Made by a program: the position numbers and the translations under genes. 64,000 bases of DNA, taken from Leyella lascolaii (GTDB lineage Bacteria > Bacteroidota > Bacteroidia > Bacteroidales > Bacteroidaceae). This document shows positions 27,043 through 36,429 of this stretch, piece by piece (within the stretch, counting starts at the first letter, position 1; each line of letters starts with the position of its first letter). The notes below the pieces were generated by a model. It was not told where the DNA came from and did not search any database. It was given only the letters and a program-made list of their open reading frames with translations. The stretch is taken from contig NZ_LT556049.1 of NCBI RefSeq assembly GCF_900079775.1, positions 213,823-277,822 on the forward strand. Direction: 5' to 3'.

Positions 27043-28812
27043 ATGAAATCATTTGATCTCAACGCGATAACAAAAGACATTTACTCGGCTTATCCGGAGG
27101 CGGAACGCAAGCCGCTGATAGGCATAACGGCAAACTACACCGACGGAGACGCCTCGCTGCGCGACCGCTACTACACTCAGATAGCGGATGCCGGAGGCGT
27201 GCCCGTGATCATTCCGCCGCTTGCCGACAAAGACATAATCATCAACACGCTCGACAACATCGACGCGCTGCTGCTCACTGGAGGCGCCGACCACAACCCG
27301 CTATGGAGCGGACAACAGCCCCAACCGGGTCTGCACAACATCAATCAGGCACGCGACCTGCCCGAGCTTCTCGCCACACGGCTCGCCTGCAACCGCCAGA
27401 TGCCCATACTGGGGATATGCCGCGGCATGCAGACCATAGCCATCGCACTGGGCGGAGAGGTGTGTCAGGACATACCTCATACGCCTCAGCTGATAAAGCA
27501 CTCGCAGGAAGCCGACCGCACGGAACCTACACACAGCGTGGACATAGAGCCCGACTCGGCTCTGCACGGCATATTCGGCGCAGACCGGATATTCGTCAAC
27601 TCCTTCCACCATCAGGCAGTGACGTCGCCCGGAAAGGGCATGCGCATAACGGCGACCGCGCCCGACGGCACGGCAGAGGCGATGGAAAGCACATGCCACA
27701 AGCCCGTGATAGGCGTGCAGTGGCATCCGGAATGGATGGGCGCGGACGGTCTGCCGCTCTTCAGATGGCTCGTTGACGAGGCACGACTCTTCAGTGAGGC
27801 GAAGCGCACTCACGCATCCACGCTCACCCTCGACACCCATTGCGACACCCCGATGTTCTTCTCCCAAGGCATAAGATTCGAGGAACGCGACCCCAGGATA
27901 CTCGTGGACCTGCACAAGATGGACGACGGACGGCAGGACGCGGTGACCATGGTGGCATATCTTCCGCAGCCCGCCGAAGGACAGAAGTTCGCTGATGTGG
28001 CGCAGTTCGGCACCGAGAGCCCGAAGGACTACGCCGACCTCATCTTCGACAAAATAGAGGACATCGCCGCGCGCAACGCCCTACACCTGTCCATAGCGCG
28101 CACTCCAGCCGACCTGTATGAGGCGAAACGGCTCGGACGCAAGTCCATAATGCTCGGCATAGAGAACGGTCTGGCTATAGAGGACAGCCTCGACAACATC
28201 GACCACTTCGCACACCGGGGCATGGTATACATGACTCTGTGCCACAACGGAGACAATGCCATCTGCGACAGCGCACGCCGCAGCAAGGGGACACACGGCG
28301 GAGTGAGCGCCTTCGGAGCGGAAGTGATAAGGCGGATGAACGACCTCGGCGTGATGGTGGACATGAGTCACGCAGGCGAGAAATCGTTCTACGACGCGCT
28401 GTCCATAAGCCGCGCGCCGATAGTATGCTCCCACTCCAACTGCCGCGCGCTGTGCGACGTGCCGCGAAACCTCACCGACGACCAGCTGCGCGCCATAGCA
28501 CGTAAGGGCGGAGTGATGCACATCACGCTCTACCACGGATTCCTCCGCACAGCAGGAGAGGCGTCCATACTCGACGCCATAGCCCATCTGGAGCATGCCA
28601 TAAGCATAATGGGGACCGCCCATGTGGGCATAGGCACCGACTTCGACGGCGACGGCGGGGTGAGCGGAATGGCTGACAGCAGCGAGATGATAAACTTCAC
28701 GCGCATGCTGCTGCGCCGCAGATACTCCCCGGAGGACATCGCCCTGATATGGGGAGGCAACTGGCTGAGGGTGATGGACACGGTGAAGGGCATGGCTGCC
28801 ACAACAGCATAG
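27043..28812 (+). CDS. Fusion of a PuuD-like glutamine amidotransferase and an M19 dipeptidase
   Basis: A 589-residue two-domain protein with no signal peptide. Residues about 20-250 match the class-I amidotransferase-like C26 family (gamma-glutamyl-GABA hydrolase, PuuD): LLLTGGADHNP, catalytic Cys126 in GICRGMQ, and the His-Glu pair in VQWHPEW. Residues about 262-589 are an M19 (renal-type) dipeptidase: DTHCDTP at 264-270 for zinc, LGIENG, VDMSH, CSHSNCRA and the late GTDFDGDGG. The M19 family cleaves dipeptides and some beta-lactams. A combined enzyme could remove a gamma-glutamyl group and then split the remaining dipeptide, as in glutathione breakdown; this is inference. The start at 27043 follows AAGAA and gives an intact C26 N-terminus. 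Confidence 0.8.
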   Translation: MKSFDLNAITKDIYSAYPEAERKPLIGITANYTDGDASLRDRYYTQIADAGGVPVIIPPLADKDIIINTLDNIDALLLTGGADHNPLWSGQQPQPGLHNINQARDLPELLATRLACNRQMPILGICRGMQTIAIALGGEVCQDIPHTPQLIKHSQEADRTEPTHSVDIEPDSALHGIFGADRIFVNSFHHQAVTSPGKGMRITATAPDGTAEAMESTCHKPVIGVQWHPEWMGADGLPLFRWLVDEARLFSEAKRTHASTLTLDTHCDTPMFFSQGIRFEERDPRILVDLHKMDDGRQDAVTMVAYLPQPAEGQKFADVAQFGTESPKDYADLIFDKIEDIAARNALHLSIARTPADLYEAKRLGRKSIMLGIENGLAIEDSLDNIDHFAHRGMVYMTLCHNGDNAICDSARRSKGTHGGVSAFGAEVIRRMNDLGVMVDMSHAGEKSFYDALSISRAPIVCSHSNCRALCDVPRNLTDDQLRAIARKGGVMHITLYHGFLRTAGEASILDAIAHLEHAISIMGTAHVGIGTDFDGDGGVSGMADSSEMINFTRMLLRRRYSPEDIALIWGGNWLRVMDTVKGMAATTA

Positions 28813-28870
28813 AAAGGAGACATGCCGCCATGAGGACGGCAGAATAATGACAGACAACATACAGAAGACA

Positions 28871-29887
28871 ATGAGACAAATCCGCATAACAATGGCTATA
28901 ACAGCCGCAATGATAATCACCGCGGCGTCGTGCGCATCTTGCAGGAACGCGAAAAAGACTTCAGGCGACACTCCGGCAGACTCCGTGGCACTCGCAGGAC
29001 CGGAGTTCAACGCCGACTCGGCTTACAGTTTCGTGGCTAAACAGTGCTCGTTCGGTCCGCGGACAATGAACAGCAAGGCGCACGAAGAGTGCGGGGAATG
29101 GATAGCAAGCAAGTTCGAGGCATACGGAATGGAGGTGGAACGGCAGCGCGCCGACCTCAAAGGATATGACGGGACAACCTTGCGCAGCTGCAACATCATA
29201 GCACGCTACAACCCGGAAGCGAAGAAAAGGATAATCGTCTGCGCACACTGGGACTCGCGCCCGTGGGCGGACAACGACCCCGACACCGCCAACTGGCGCA
29301 AGCCTGTCATGGGAGCCAACGACGGAGCGAGCGGCATCGGAGTGATGCTTGAGCTGGCACGGCTACTCAAGAACGACAGTACGCTCAGGCTTGGCGTGGA
29401 CTTCGTGTGCTTCGACGCGGAGGACTGGGGAACGCCCGAGTGGGCTGACACACCGTCGGACAACGACTCCTGGGCTCTCGGAGCGCAGCACTGGGCTACC
29501 CATCTGCCCGAGGGCTACACGGCGGCATACGGCATTCTGCTCGACATGGTGGGCGGACAGGGCGCGCGCTTCCACCAGGAAGGGATATCGAAGAGCTATG
29601 CCCAGGACATCGTGAACAAGGTGTGGGGAGCCGCCCACAGCATAGGCTACGCCGAATATTTCCCGATGACCGACGGCACAATGGTGAACGACGACCACGT
29701 TCCGCTCAATGAGAAGGCGGGAATACCCACCATAGACATCATACCATACCATCCGGAATGTGCCCAAAGCTCGTTCGGTCCGACATGGCACACAGTGTAT
29801 GACGACATGGACCACATCGACGCGAACACTCTGAAAGCCGTGGGACAGGTGATGGTTCAGGTGATATACACCGAGAGCGCGGAATGA
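28871..29887 (+). CDS. M28-type glutaminyl-peptide cyclotransferase-like lipoprotein
   Basis: A 338-residue zinc enzyme of the M28 family (the frame opens at 28847; ATG at 28871 starts a better signal). The N-terminal signal ends in AASCASC, a likely lipobox. Zinc and active-site motifs are AHWDSRPWAD, GANDGASGIG and FDAEDWG, with the terminal DHVPL and WHTVYDDMDHI. Bacteroidetes M28 relatives include glutaminyl cyclases, which turn N-terminal Gln into pyroglutamate in the periplasm. That fits the many exported proteins here with Gln at +1. Aminopeptidase activity is the alternative. Confidence 0.75.
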   Translation: MRQIRITMAITAAMIITAASCASCRNAKKTSGDTPADSVALAGPEFNADSAYSFVAKQCSFGPRTMNSKAHEECGEWIASKFEAYGMEVERQRADLKGYDGTTLRSCNIIARYNPEAKKRIIVCAHWDSRPWADNDPDTANWRKPVMGANDGASGIGVMLELARLLKNDSTLRLGVDFVCFDAEDWGTPEWADTPSDNDSWALGAQHWATHLPEGYTAAYGILLDMVGGQGARFHQEGISKSYAQDIVNKVWGAAHSIGYAEYFPMTDGTMVNDDHVPLNEKAGIPTIDIIPYHPECAQSSFGPTWHTVYDDMDHIDANTLKAVGQVMVQVIYTESAE

Positions 29888-29930
29888 CCGGCACGCGGCG
29901 AGGCATACTCCGTGATACGGAAACAAACAT

Positions 29931-29967
29931 AAAAGGCGGACATCATGACGTGTCCGCCTTTTCCTTT
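29931..29967. terminator. Bidirectional terminator
   Basis: AAAAGGCGGACA and TGTCCGCCTTTT form a perfect stem with a T-rich right flank. It separates the M28 gene from the convergent DUF4294 gene. Confidence 0.8.
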
Positions 29968-30004
29968 TATTATTATTTGATGGGCGCATTATTATTATAA
30001 GAAC

Positions 30005-30625
30005 CTACAGCTGCCCTGCCTCAACCATCAGCACCACCCTTTCGGTGAGACGGTCGATGCCCTCCGGCTCATACTTCTTGGTGAGACTCGCCCCGAACAG
30101 CATGGCGAACGCCTGATAGAATCCTGCCCTTATGGGTCCGAGAAACGCCTGTATGAGTTGGTAGGACGACGAGTTGCACTCGCGGTAGACAAGTTTTATG
30201 AGCAGCTTTCCCTGCTGATAGGACAGCTTCTTCATACGTGGCGTGTACTCCTTGCGTATGCTTTTCTCCACAAGTTTCATATGGGCGTCGCGCGCCTTCT
30301 TGTCGGGCAGCGTCTGGAGATACTCGTATGTCTCTATGATGATGCGGTTCACCTCCTTCGCTATGGGCAGCACCTTCTTCACGTTTGCCACGAGCCGGTT
30401 GTAGGCGGCGCGCTGCTTCTCGTTCTTGAATACCGGAGCGGGATAGACATACACGCTGTTCATCTCCACATACTGTATGCTGTCGCCGTTGTCGTCGAGC
30501 ACCTTGCTCACCTTCACCATCGGCTCGAGCACTCCTCCGTCAGCGGTGTCGCCTCCGTCGTTCTGCGCGGCGCATCCCGCCGACCACATCAGACAGAGTG
30601 TCAGAACAATAATAAACCTGTCCAT
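30005..30625 (-). CDS. DUF4294 exported protein
   Basis: About 206 residues when started at MDRFIIVLTLCLMWSAGC (30625); the frame is open from 30658. A lipoprotein-like signal ends in SAGCAAQ. The rest is a conserved DUF4294 domain with VYPAPVFKNEKQRAAYNRLVANV and RKEYTPRMKKLSYQQGKLLIKLVYREC. The family is restricted to Bacteroidetes and its function is unknown. A minus-strand -7 box TATTTTTG (30643-30636) lies between the two possible starts, which favours the inner one. Confidence 0.75.
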   Translation of the reverse strand: MDRFIIVLTLCLMWSAGCAAQNDGGDTADGGVLEPMVKVSKVLDDNGDSIQYVEMNSVYVYPAPVFKNEKQRAAYNRLVANVKKVLPIAKEVNRIIIETYEYLQTLPDKKARDAHMKLVEKSIRKEYTPRMKKLSYQQGKLLIKLVYRECNSSSYQLIQAFLGPIRAGFYQAFAMLFGASLTKKYEPEGIDRLTERVVLMVEAGQL

Positions 30626-30790
30626 ATAACAAGCGCAAAAATACATATAAAAAATCATTCCGACCGGCAGAACGCATTATTTTTATCTCTTTTTTGCACG
30701 CCCACGCACACAGACGGCACCTCGGCGCACAGGCGGCGGACGCGGTAAGGGGCTGTATGCCCGTGCCTGCGGTTGGCTGACTGCGCACGG

Positions 30791-31609
30791 TCAGAGCACG
30801 TCGAGATACTTCTCGAGAGGTATGCCCCGGTTCTTGTCCTCGTTGTCCTTGTTGAGGTCGATGAGCGTGTATACGGCGTCCATCGCCCTGCGGGTGCTCG
30901 GCTTGAGCATCTCTCCGTCGAGCAGACGCCCTATGAGCACCGCCGAGAAGATGTCGCCCGTACCGGGGAAATGTACCGGAATCTCGGTGTAGGGCAGACA
31001 GAAATACTCCCCGTCCACATGATTGTAGCCCACCACCGACGGCTGACCGTCCACAGGGATGCTCGTGATGAGCGCCGACTTGGTGCCCAGAGCCAGGAGT
31101 GCGTCGGTGAGACGGCGCGCCCCGTCGCGGCTCACACCCCGGGCGTCGTACTCCATACCCGTGAGATAGCATGCCTCGGTGTGGTTGGGAAACACCAGAT
31201 GGGCTACGCTCACCATCTCGCGCATGCTCTTTATCGCCTCACCGGTGACTCCGTTGTAGAGCTTTCCCTCATCACCCATTATCGGGTCGACGAATATCAC
31301 CGTGCCCGAGGCAGCCTGCTCGCGGCAGTAGTCGGATATCATGCGCGCCTGACTCTCCGATGCCATGAAGCCCGTCGCTATGGCGTCGAAGGTGAAACCC
31401 AGCTCGCGCCACACGGGAAAGACACCTTTTATATAGTCGGTTGTCTCAAGAATGTTGAACTTGCCGTAGTCGAGCGTGTTGGACACAAGTGCCGTCGGCA
31501 GGTTGTAAGTGGGATGACCCATGTACGAGAGTATCGGCAGCATCGCGGCGGTAGCCACCTTGCCATATCCGGCAATGTCGTTTATAAGCAGTATCTGTTT
31601 CTTTTTCAT
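30791..31609 (-). CDS. Pyridoxamine kinase
   Basis: A 272-residue PfkB-family kinase close to pyridoxal/pyridoxamine kinase (PdxY type): LLINDIAGYGKVATAAMLPILS at the start, ALVSNTLDYG, DPIMGDEGKLY, NHTEACYLTG and the terminal GTGDIFSAVL anion-hole motif. It phosphorylates a B6 vitamer to salvage pyridoxal phosphate. A minus-strand -7 box TAAGTTTG (31636-31629) lies 20 bp upstream. Confidence 0.85.
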   Translation of the reverse strand: MKKKQILLINDIAGYGKVATAAMLPILSYMGHPTYNLPTALVSNTLDYGKFNILETTDYIKGVFPVWRELGFTFDAIATGFMASESQARMISDYCREQAASGTVIFVDPIMGDEGKLYNGVTGEAIKSMREMVSVAHLVFPNHTEACYLTGMEYDARGVSRDGARRLTDALLALGTKSALITSIPVDGQPSVVGYNHVDGEYFCLPYTEIPVHFPGTGDIFSAVLIGRLLDGEMLKPSTRRAMDAVYTLIDLNKDNEDKNRGIPLEKYLDVL

Positions 31610-31901
31610 CTTATTCGAGTTTCGCCTGCAAACTTACACAAAATAGTCGGAATAAGCGAATTTTTTCATTATTCGCTCGCACGGAAGCACATGTCGCGGA
31701 CGTCTCACGGCTGCGACACACTCCCGGAGGGGCATCCAGCCGCCTCGGAACACACCCGACGGAAACGCATAATTATACATAATAACAGTAAAAAATATTG
31801 ACAACAGAAAACAACAAAACAGAAACGGCAGGGCGCGACGGACGCCTCCGCGATATACGGAAAGCGACCCTGCATCCTACTTTCTTCCCCTTCATACTGC
31901 C

Positions 31902-32055
31902 GGACAGTCTCCGCCATAGCGCGAAAAAGGCTCTTCCGCACCGCAGAAAGCACCGTTCCGCACCGCAGAAAAAGCTCTTCCGACACACGGAAAAGCCCGT
32001 TTCGCATGGCGGAAAAGCCTCTTTTGCGACGCTGGAAAAGGGTTTTTATTATGTC
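31902..32055. repeat. 22-bp tandem array F (7 units)
   Basis: Units at 31902, 31924, 31946, 31968, 31990, 32012 and 32034, all 22 bp. Cores are AGGCTCTTCCGC, GCACCGTTCCGC, AGCTCTTCCGAC, AGCCCGTTTCGC and AGCCTCTTTTGC. Confidence 0.85.
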
Positions 32056-32098
32056 GGACAATATATCTTATTGTGTGTCAGCAGAATATGTAAAACGC

Positions 32099-32152
32099 CC
32101 AAAAGCCGCGTATTTGCAGCCGAAAGCATGTCTGCGCGCAAAAACGGCGGTA
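32099..32152. repeat. 54-nt hairpin element, copy 3
   Basis: CAAAAGCCGCGTATTTGCAG then CCGAAAGCATGTCTGCGCGC. It aligns without gaps to the reverse complement of the 18455-18508 copy. Confidence 0.65.
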
Positions 32153-32164
32153 TTTTCGCGTTGC

Positions 32165-32274
32165 GATGTATATTTATACATGCGCCCATGTATATTTATG
32201 CATGCTTCCATGTACATTTATTCATGCTTTCATGTATATTTATTCATACATCAATACATATTTGCGCATATTCG
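32165..32274. repeat. 22-bp tandem array G (5 units, unrelated AT-rich consensus)
   Basis: Units at 32165, 32187, 32209, 32231 and 32253. The consensus is CATGTATATTTATTCATG plus four bases, itself a palindrome (ATGTATA / TATACAT in the first unit). It follows the hairpin copy directly, so a region of about 370 bp keeps the 22-bp period while its sequence changes. Confidence 0.8.
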
Positions 32275-32555
32275 TGCTGCGGACGGCACGGCATGCTGCG
32301 GTTTTTCTTCCGCCTCGCGACAACATGAAAGGAGACGCTCCACTGGCTCCCCACTGTGACGCGACAAAGGAATGGCGGAGGCACGGATATGCACATTTCT
32401 GCATATTTAACGGTTATTTCTGTATATTTATACAGTTTTAGTGCCTTTTTGAATGTATTTTTGTAAATTTATGCAGAAAATCATGTCGCAAGGCGTGTTT
32501 TATGCTTTAAAATAACTAACTTTGCCATCCGAACAAACAATAGACATTTAAGGAG
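32275..32555 (+). promoter_or_regulatory. Upstream region of the CoA-transferase with -7 box
   Basis: A TAACTTTG box at 32517-32524 matches TAnnTTTG, 32 bp before the start. The 32380-32500 stretch holds further AT-rich, loosely periodic sequence (CATTTCTGCATATTT, ATTTCTGTATATTTA, spaced by 21 bp). Confidence 0.55.
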
Positions 32556-34058
32556 ATGGCATACACACGCATAACGGCTGCCGAAGGCGCAGCGATGATA
32601 AAGGACGGCGACAACATCGGATTCAGCGGATTCACCCCCAGCGGTGTCCCCAAAGCCGTGACGAGGGCACTGTCGAAACGCGCGCGCGAAGAGCACGAGG
32701 CAGGCAAACCGTTCGCCGTGGGCGTCATCACGGGCGCATCGTCGTGCCAGAGCCTTGAGGGAGACCTCGCGGCGGCTCATGCCATAAAGTTCCGCGCGCC
32801 CTTCTCCACCAACGCCGACTTCCGCAACCACGCCAACCTGGGCGAGATAGACTATGAGGACATGCACCTCGGACACATGGCTGAGCGTCTGCGCAGGGGT
32901 TTTTATGGTGACATTGACTGGGCTGTGATAGAGGTGTCTGCCATAGAGGAGTATGGCGGAAAGTGCCGCGTGTATCTCACCTCGGCAGACGGCATAGTGC
33001 CGACAATAGCGCGTCTGGCGAAGAGAGTGATTCTGGAGCTGAACACTTTTCACAATGCCGACGCACGCTATCTGCACGACGAGTATGAGTGTCTGGAGTA
33101 TCCTTACCGCCAGCCCATACCTCTGACAGGCGTGGGACAACGCATAGGCACGGAGTATCTGGAGATAGAGCCGGGCAAGATAGCCGGAGTGGTGGAGTGC
33201 TGCATACCAGAGGAGGCGCGCACCTTCAAGCCCTCGACTCCCGACACCGACATGATAGGCCGTCACGTGGTGGACTTCTTCCTGAGCGACATGCGCGCCG
33301 GACGCATCCCCAAGTGCATGTTCCCCATACAGAGCGGTGTGGGCGTGACGGGCAACGCGGTGATGGAGGCTATCGGACAGTGCGACGACATGCCCGTGGT
33401 GGAGGTGTTCAGCGAGGTGGTGCAGGACGCCATAGTGGACCTTATGCTCAAAGGACGCATCTCGCAGGCGTCGGTGGCGGCGATGACAGTGTCTAACGAG
33501 TGCCTTAAGAAGGTGTATTCCAACATGGACTTCTTCCGCAGCCGTCTCACGCTGCGCCCGAGCGAGCTGTCCAACTCGGCGGAACTCATACACCGGTTCG
33601 GTGTGATAGCGATGAACACCGCGCTGGAGTGCGACATCTACGGCAACGAGAACTCGAGCCACGTGTGCGGCTCACGGCTGATGAACGGCATCGGAGGGTC
33701 GTGCGACTACGAGCGCAACGGCTCGATAAGCATATTCTACACGCCGTCGACAGCCAAGGGCGGGAAAATCAGCGCGATAGTCCCCATGTGCAGCCACATC
33801 GACTCCACCGAGCACGACGTGGACGTGATAATAACCGAACAGGGCATAGCCGACCTCAGAGGAAAGGGTCCGGCACGGAGAGCGGAGGAGATAATAAACA
33901 ACTGCGCGCACCCCGACTACCGCCCGTTGCTGCGCGAATACCAGCGCATAGCCACAAAGGGACACTGCCCCGGTTCGCTGCGCGCCGCCTTCGCATTCCA
34001 CGACACGCTCACAAGAAAGGGTGACATGAGGCTCACCGACTTCGCCGAGTATCTGTGA
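32556..34058 (+). CDS. Acetyl-CoA hydrolase/transferase family protein, likely succinyl-CoA:acetate CoA-transferase
   Basis: A 500-residue CoA-transferase of the Cat1/AarC (acetyl-CoA hydrolase) family. The N-terminal part has NIGFSGFTPSGVPKAV, the middle FFLSDMRAGRIPK and QSGVGVTGNAV, and the C-terminal active-site region has ALECDIYGNENSSHV followed by MNGIGGSCDYERNG, with a Glu expected to form the CoA thioester. EQGIADLRGKGP is also typical. In succinate- and propionate-forming Bacteroidales such enzymes move CoA between succinate, acetate and propionate. The exact acceptor is not certain. It is a single-gene unit. Confidence 0.85.
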   Translation: MAYTRITAAEGAAMIKDGDNIGFSGFTPSGVPKAVTRALSKRAREEHEAGKPFAVGVITGASSCQSLEGDLAAAHAIKFRAPFSTNADFRNHANLGEIDYEDMHLGHMAERLRRGFYGDIDWAVIEVSAIEEYGGKCRVYLTSADGIVPTIARLAKRVILELNTFHNADARYLHDEYECLEYPYRQPIPLTGVGQRIGTEYLEIEPGKIAGVVECCIPEEARTFKPSTPDTDMIGRHVVDFFLSDMRAGRIPKCMFPIQSGVGVTGNAVMEAIGQCDDMPVVEVFSEVVQDAIVDLMLKGRISQASVAAMTVSNECLKKVYSNMDFFRSRLTLRPSELSNSAELIHRFGVIAMNTALECDIYGNENSSHVCGSRLMNGIGGSCDYERNGSISIFYTPSTAKGGKISAIVPMCSHIDSTEHDVDVIITEQGIADLRGKGPARRAEEIINNCAHPDYRPLLREYQRIATKGHCPGSLRAAFAFHDTLTRKGDMRLTDFAEYL

Positions 34059-34112
34059 CATGACACGTTCCATAAGCACATCATCCCCCCAATCAACATC
34101 GCATCCCTAAAA

Positions 34113-34401
34113 GTAGAGACGCAAAATCTTGCGTCTCCCGTCCTCCCCATACCAACATACGCACGCGAAAATACGCAGGCAAACAAACGCATCCTTGCGT
34201 CTCCAGTCCACCCTACACCAACATACGCACGCGAAAATATGCTGACAACAAGCGCAAACCTCCTTGTGAGACGCAAAATTTTGCGTCTCTACTTTGACTT
34301 GCAGCACATACCATCCCGTCCACCCCACACCAACACGCACGCGACTATACACTGGCAACAAGCGCAAATCTCCTTGTGAGACGCAAAATTTTGCGTCTCT
34401 A
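34113..34401. repeat. GACGCAAAA/TTTTGCGTC palindrome repeat (three related copies)
   Basis: Near-perfect palindromes of about 22 nt, with arms GAGACGCAA and TTGCGTCTC, lie at 34113-34137, 34268-34291 and 34378-34401 (the last two exactly 110 bp apart), plus a degraded one at 34184-34203. Between them ACCAACATACGCACGCGA and CAACAAGCGCAAAnCTCCTTGTGAG recur. Short palindromes of this form are common intergenic repeats in Bacteroidales. Confidence 0.75.
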
Positions 34402-34979
34402 CTTTAGCTTGCAGCACATATCATCATGCCGTATTCAATTTGTCAATGGAAAACAACGTGATTATCGCATACATGAACAACATTATCATATATACGGAAA
34501 CAATCTCAAAAAACATCAAAAAAGCCGTTCAAAATCCACCGAAAACACTCTCAAACGACATCCCTGACACCCATATACGATGTCACCGACCCGTCATGAA
34601 ATGAACAAAAAAGCATATGAATCAGTCAAAAGGCGGTTTTTAAATTGGCGATAAAGATAATAATAAATCTCCGAAATAGAACAAATAAAAACCAAAATCA
34701 ATCTTTATTAATCACAATTAACTTATTTTCAATAATAAAGTACCATTATTTTTAATTACGAAAGAAATATTATCATATATTTGCAAACTGTATTGAATAC
34801 TTAAGCCTCAAAAGCCTGACAATTCATTTACACCCATAAACCATACGAACTACCGTCAACAAACACAATAACAACCCATATAAAACACAAAAAAACATAC
34901 AAAACAAAACACACAAAAATCAATCTTAACAATAACGTGAGCGCAACTCACAAAAATCAATCTAAAAATTCTAACCAAC
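34402..34979 (+). promoter_or_regulatory. Leader and promoter of the polysaccharide utilisation locus
   Basis: AT-rich, no coding frame. A TATATTTG box (34776-34783) matches TAnnTTTG, giving a leader of about 190 nt before the IPT/TIG gene. A short repeat CAAAAATCAATCT occurs twice near the end (34915-34965). Confidence 0.6.
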
Positions 34980-36401
34980 ATGAAACAAAATTTCATTATT
35001 TCAGCATTCCTATGCTGCATGATGTTCATCGGTTGCAAGGATGACGACGTCGCCTCAGGCTCGTTCGATCCGTCACAACCGGTCGAATTCAAAGACTTCA
35101 GTCCGAAAGAGGGACAAGTGCGAACGCGCCTCTACATCTACGGAAAGAACTTCGGCACAGACGAGACGAAGATTCACGTGAATGTGGGCGGAAAGGAAGC
35201 GAAGGTCATCGGCTCTACCGGTGAGATTATCTATTGTATGGTAGGAAAGCGTTCTTACGACGGCACAGTAACCGTGACAATAGACGACAAGGACGGCAAA
35301 CCCGCTGCGACAAAGACTTTTGACGAAAAATTCAACTATATACCTAAGACCACTGTTGGAACATTGTTAAGAAAGGTGGACGAGTCAGGCAACTCGTCAT
35401 ACTCGTACGGCTCGTTCGACGGAGAGGCATCCGCGCCTGCAAACGACTGGCTGGTGTTCGACCCGAAATATGCGGAGATAGGCGGTGACAGAATCCTCTT
35501 CGCAGCCAACTGGCATGACGGACTGCGCGTGCTCAACCTTACACAACGCACCCACACACGCCTTTTCCCGCGCAGACAATACTCTGCCATGTTCTCGTTC
35601 ACATTCACTGCCGACGGCGACACGCTCATATTCCCCGACGACAACGGACAGGCTTCAAACGAGACAAGACCGAACATGTATTACTGCCTGCGCTCGGAAG
35701 GATTCAAGAAAATGCGTCCCTATAACTACGGACCGTGTGCCTACGGCGTTGTATGCATGCCTAACGGCACAAAGTTCTACTCCTCATGGACCAACGCATG
35801 CGTTTACCGCATGGAGAACCCTACCGGAGAGATACCCAATACCGACGTGAACCGCACGCGGTGCTTCTCTCTTACAGCACTCACACAGACCGACGGACAG
35901 CACATGCGCCTCATCCTTCACCCGTCGGCAAAGTATATGTATATAATAATGGAAGGCGCGCCCGTTGTGTTAAGATCTAACTATAATGAGAAGACAAACA
36001 TGTTCGAGACTCCTATAATCATAGCAGGAAAGTTCGGAGCATGGGGATGTGTGGAAGGAACAGGTACTTCGGCGCGTTTCGACCAGCCTTGGTCGGGAAC
36101 TTTCGTAAAGAACTATGACTACGTGAAAAACCCGCGTCCGGACGGTGAACTGTACGACTTCTACTTCAGTGCGTATGAGAACCACTGCATATGGAAACTC
36201 ACCCCGGACGGTGTCGCCACAATTGTTGCCGGACGAAGCAACGAGAACGCCGACGGAAAAGTGACCGGATATATAGACGGAGACCCGCTGAAGGAGGCAC
36301 GGTTCTATCATCCTACAGGAGTCACCTACGACGAGACCAACGAGACATGGTATATCGGCGACAACGGCAACAGGGGCATACGCTATATCACGAGAGAGTA
36401 A
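34980..36401 (+). CDS. Surface lipoprotein with an IPT/TIG domain and NHL-like repeats
   Basis: A 473-residue lipoprotein. The lipid Cys is residue 19 (MFIGC) and is followed by KDDD, the acidic export signal that sends Bacteroidetes lipoproteins to the cell surface. Residues about 32-115 form an IPT/TIG domain (SPKEGQVRTRLYIYGKNFG). The remainder has beta-propeller/NHL-like strands (FTADGDTLIFPDDNG, GVATIVAGRSNENADG, YHPTGVTYDETNETWYIGDNGNRGIR). Such proteins are glycan-binding partners of SusC/SusD. It is the first gene of the locus. Confidence 0.8.
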   Translation: MKQNFIISAFLCCMMFIGCKDDDVASGSFDPSQPVEFKDFSPKEGQVRTRLYIYGKNFGTDETKIHVNVGGKEAKVIGSTGEIIYCMVGKRSYDGTVTVTIDDKDGKPAATKTFDEKFNYIPKTTVGTLLRKVDESGNSSYSYGSFDGEASAPANDWLVFDPKYAEIGGDRILFAANWHDGLRVLNLTQRTHTRLFPRRQYSAMFSFTFTADGDTLIFPDDNGQASNETRPNMYYCLRSEGFKKMRPYNYGPCAYGVVCMPNGTKFYSSWTNACVYRMENPTGEIPNTDVNRTRCFSLTALTQTDGQHMRLILHPSAKYMYIIMEGAPVVLRSNYNEKTNMFETPIIIAGKFGAWGCVEGTGTSARFDQPWSGTFVKNYDYVKNPRPDGELYDFYFSAYENHCIWKLTPDGVATIVAGRSNENADGKVTGYIDGDPLKEARFYHPTGVTYDETNETWYIGDNGNRGIRYITRE

Positions 36402-36429
36402 ACCGTAATAATCCAATACAAATTTTACT

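Noticed and set aside
31798..32328. Open frame of 176 residues across array F and the hairpin
   Set aside because: The 22-bp period gives similar peptides in all three frames and both strands, and no start signal or homology to a known fold was seen; the DNA repeat explains the frame.
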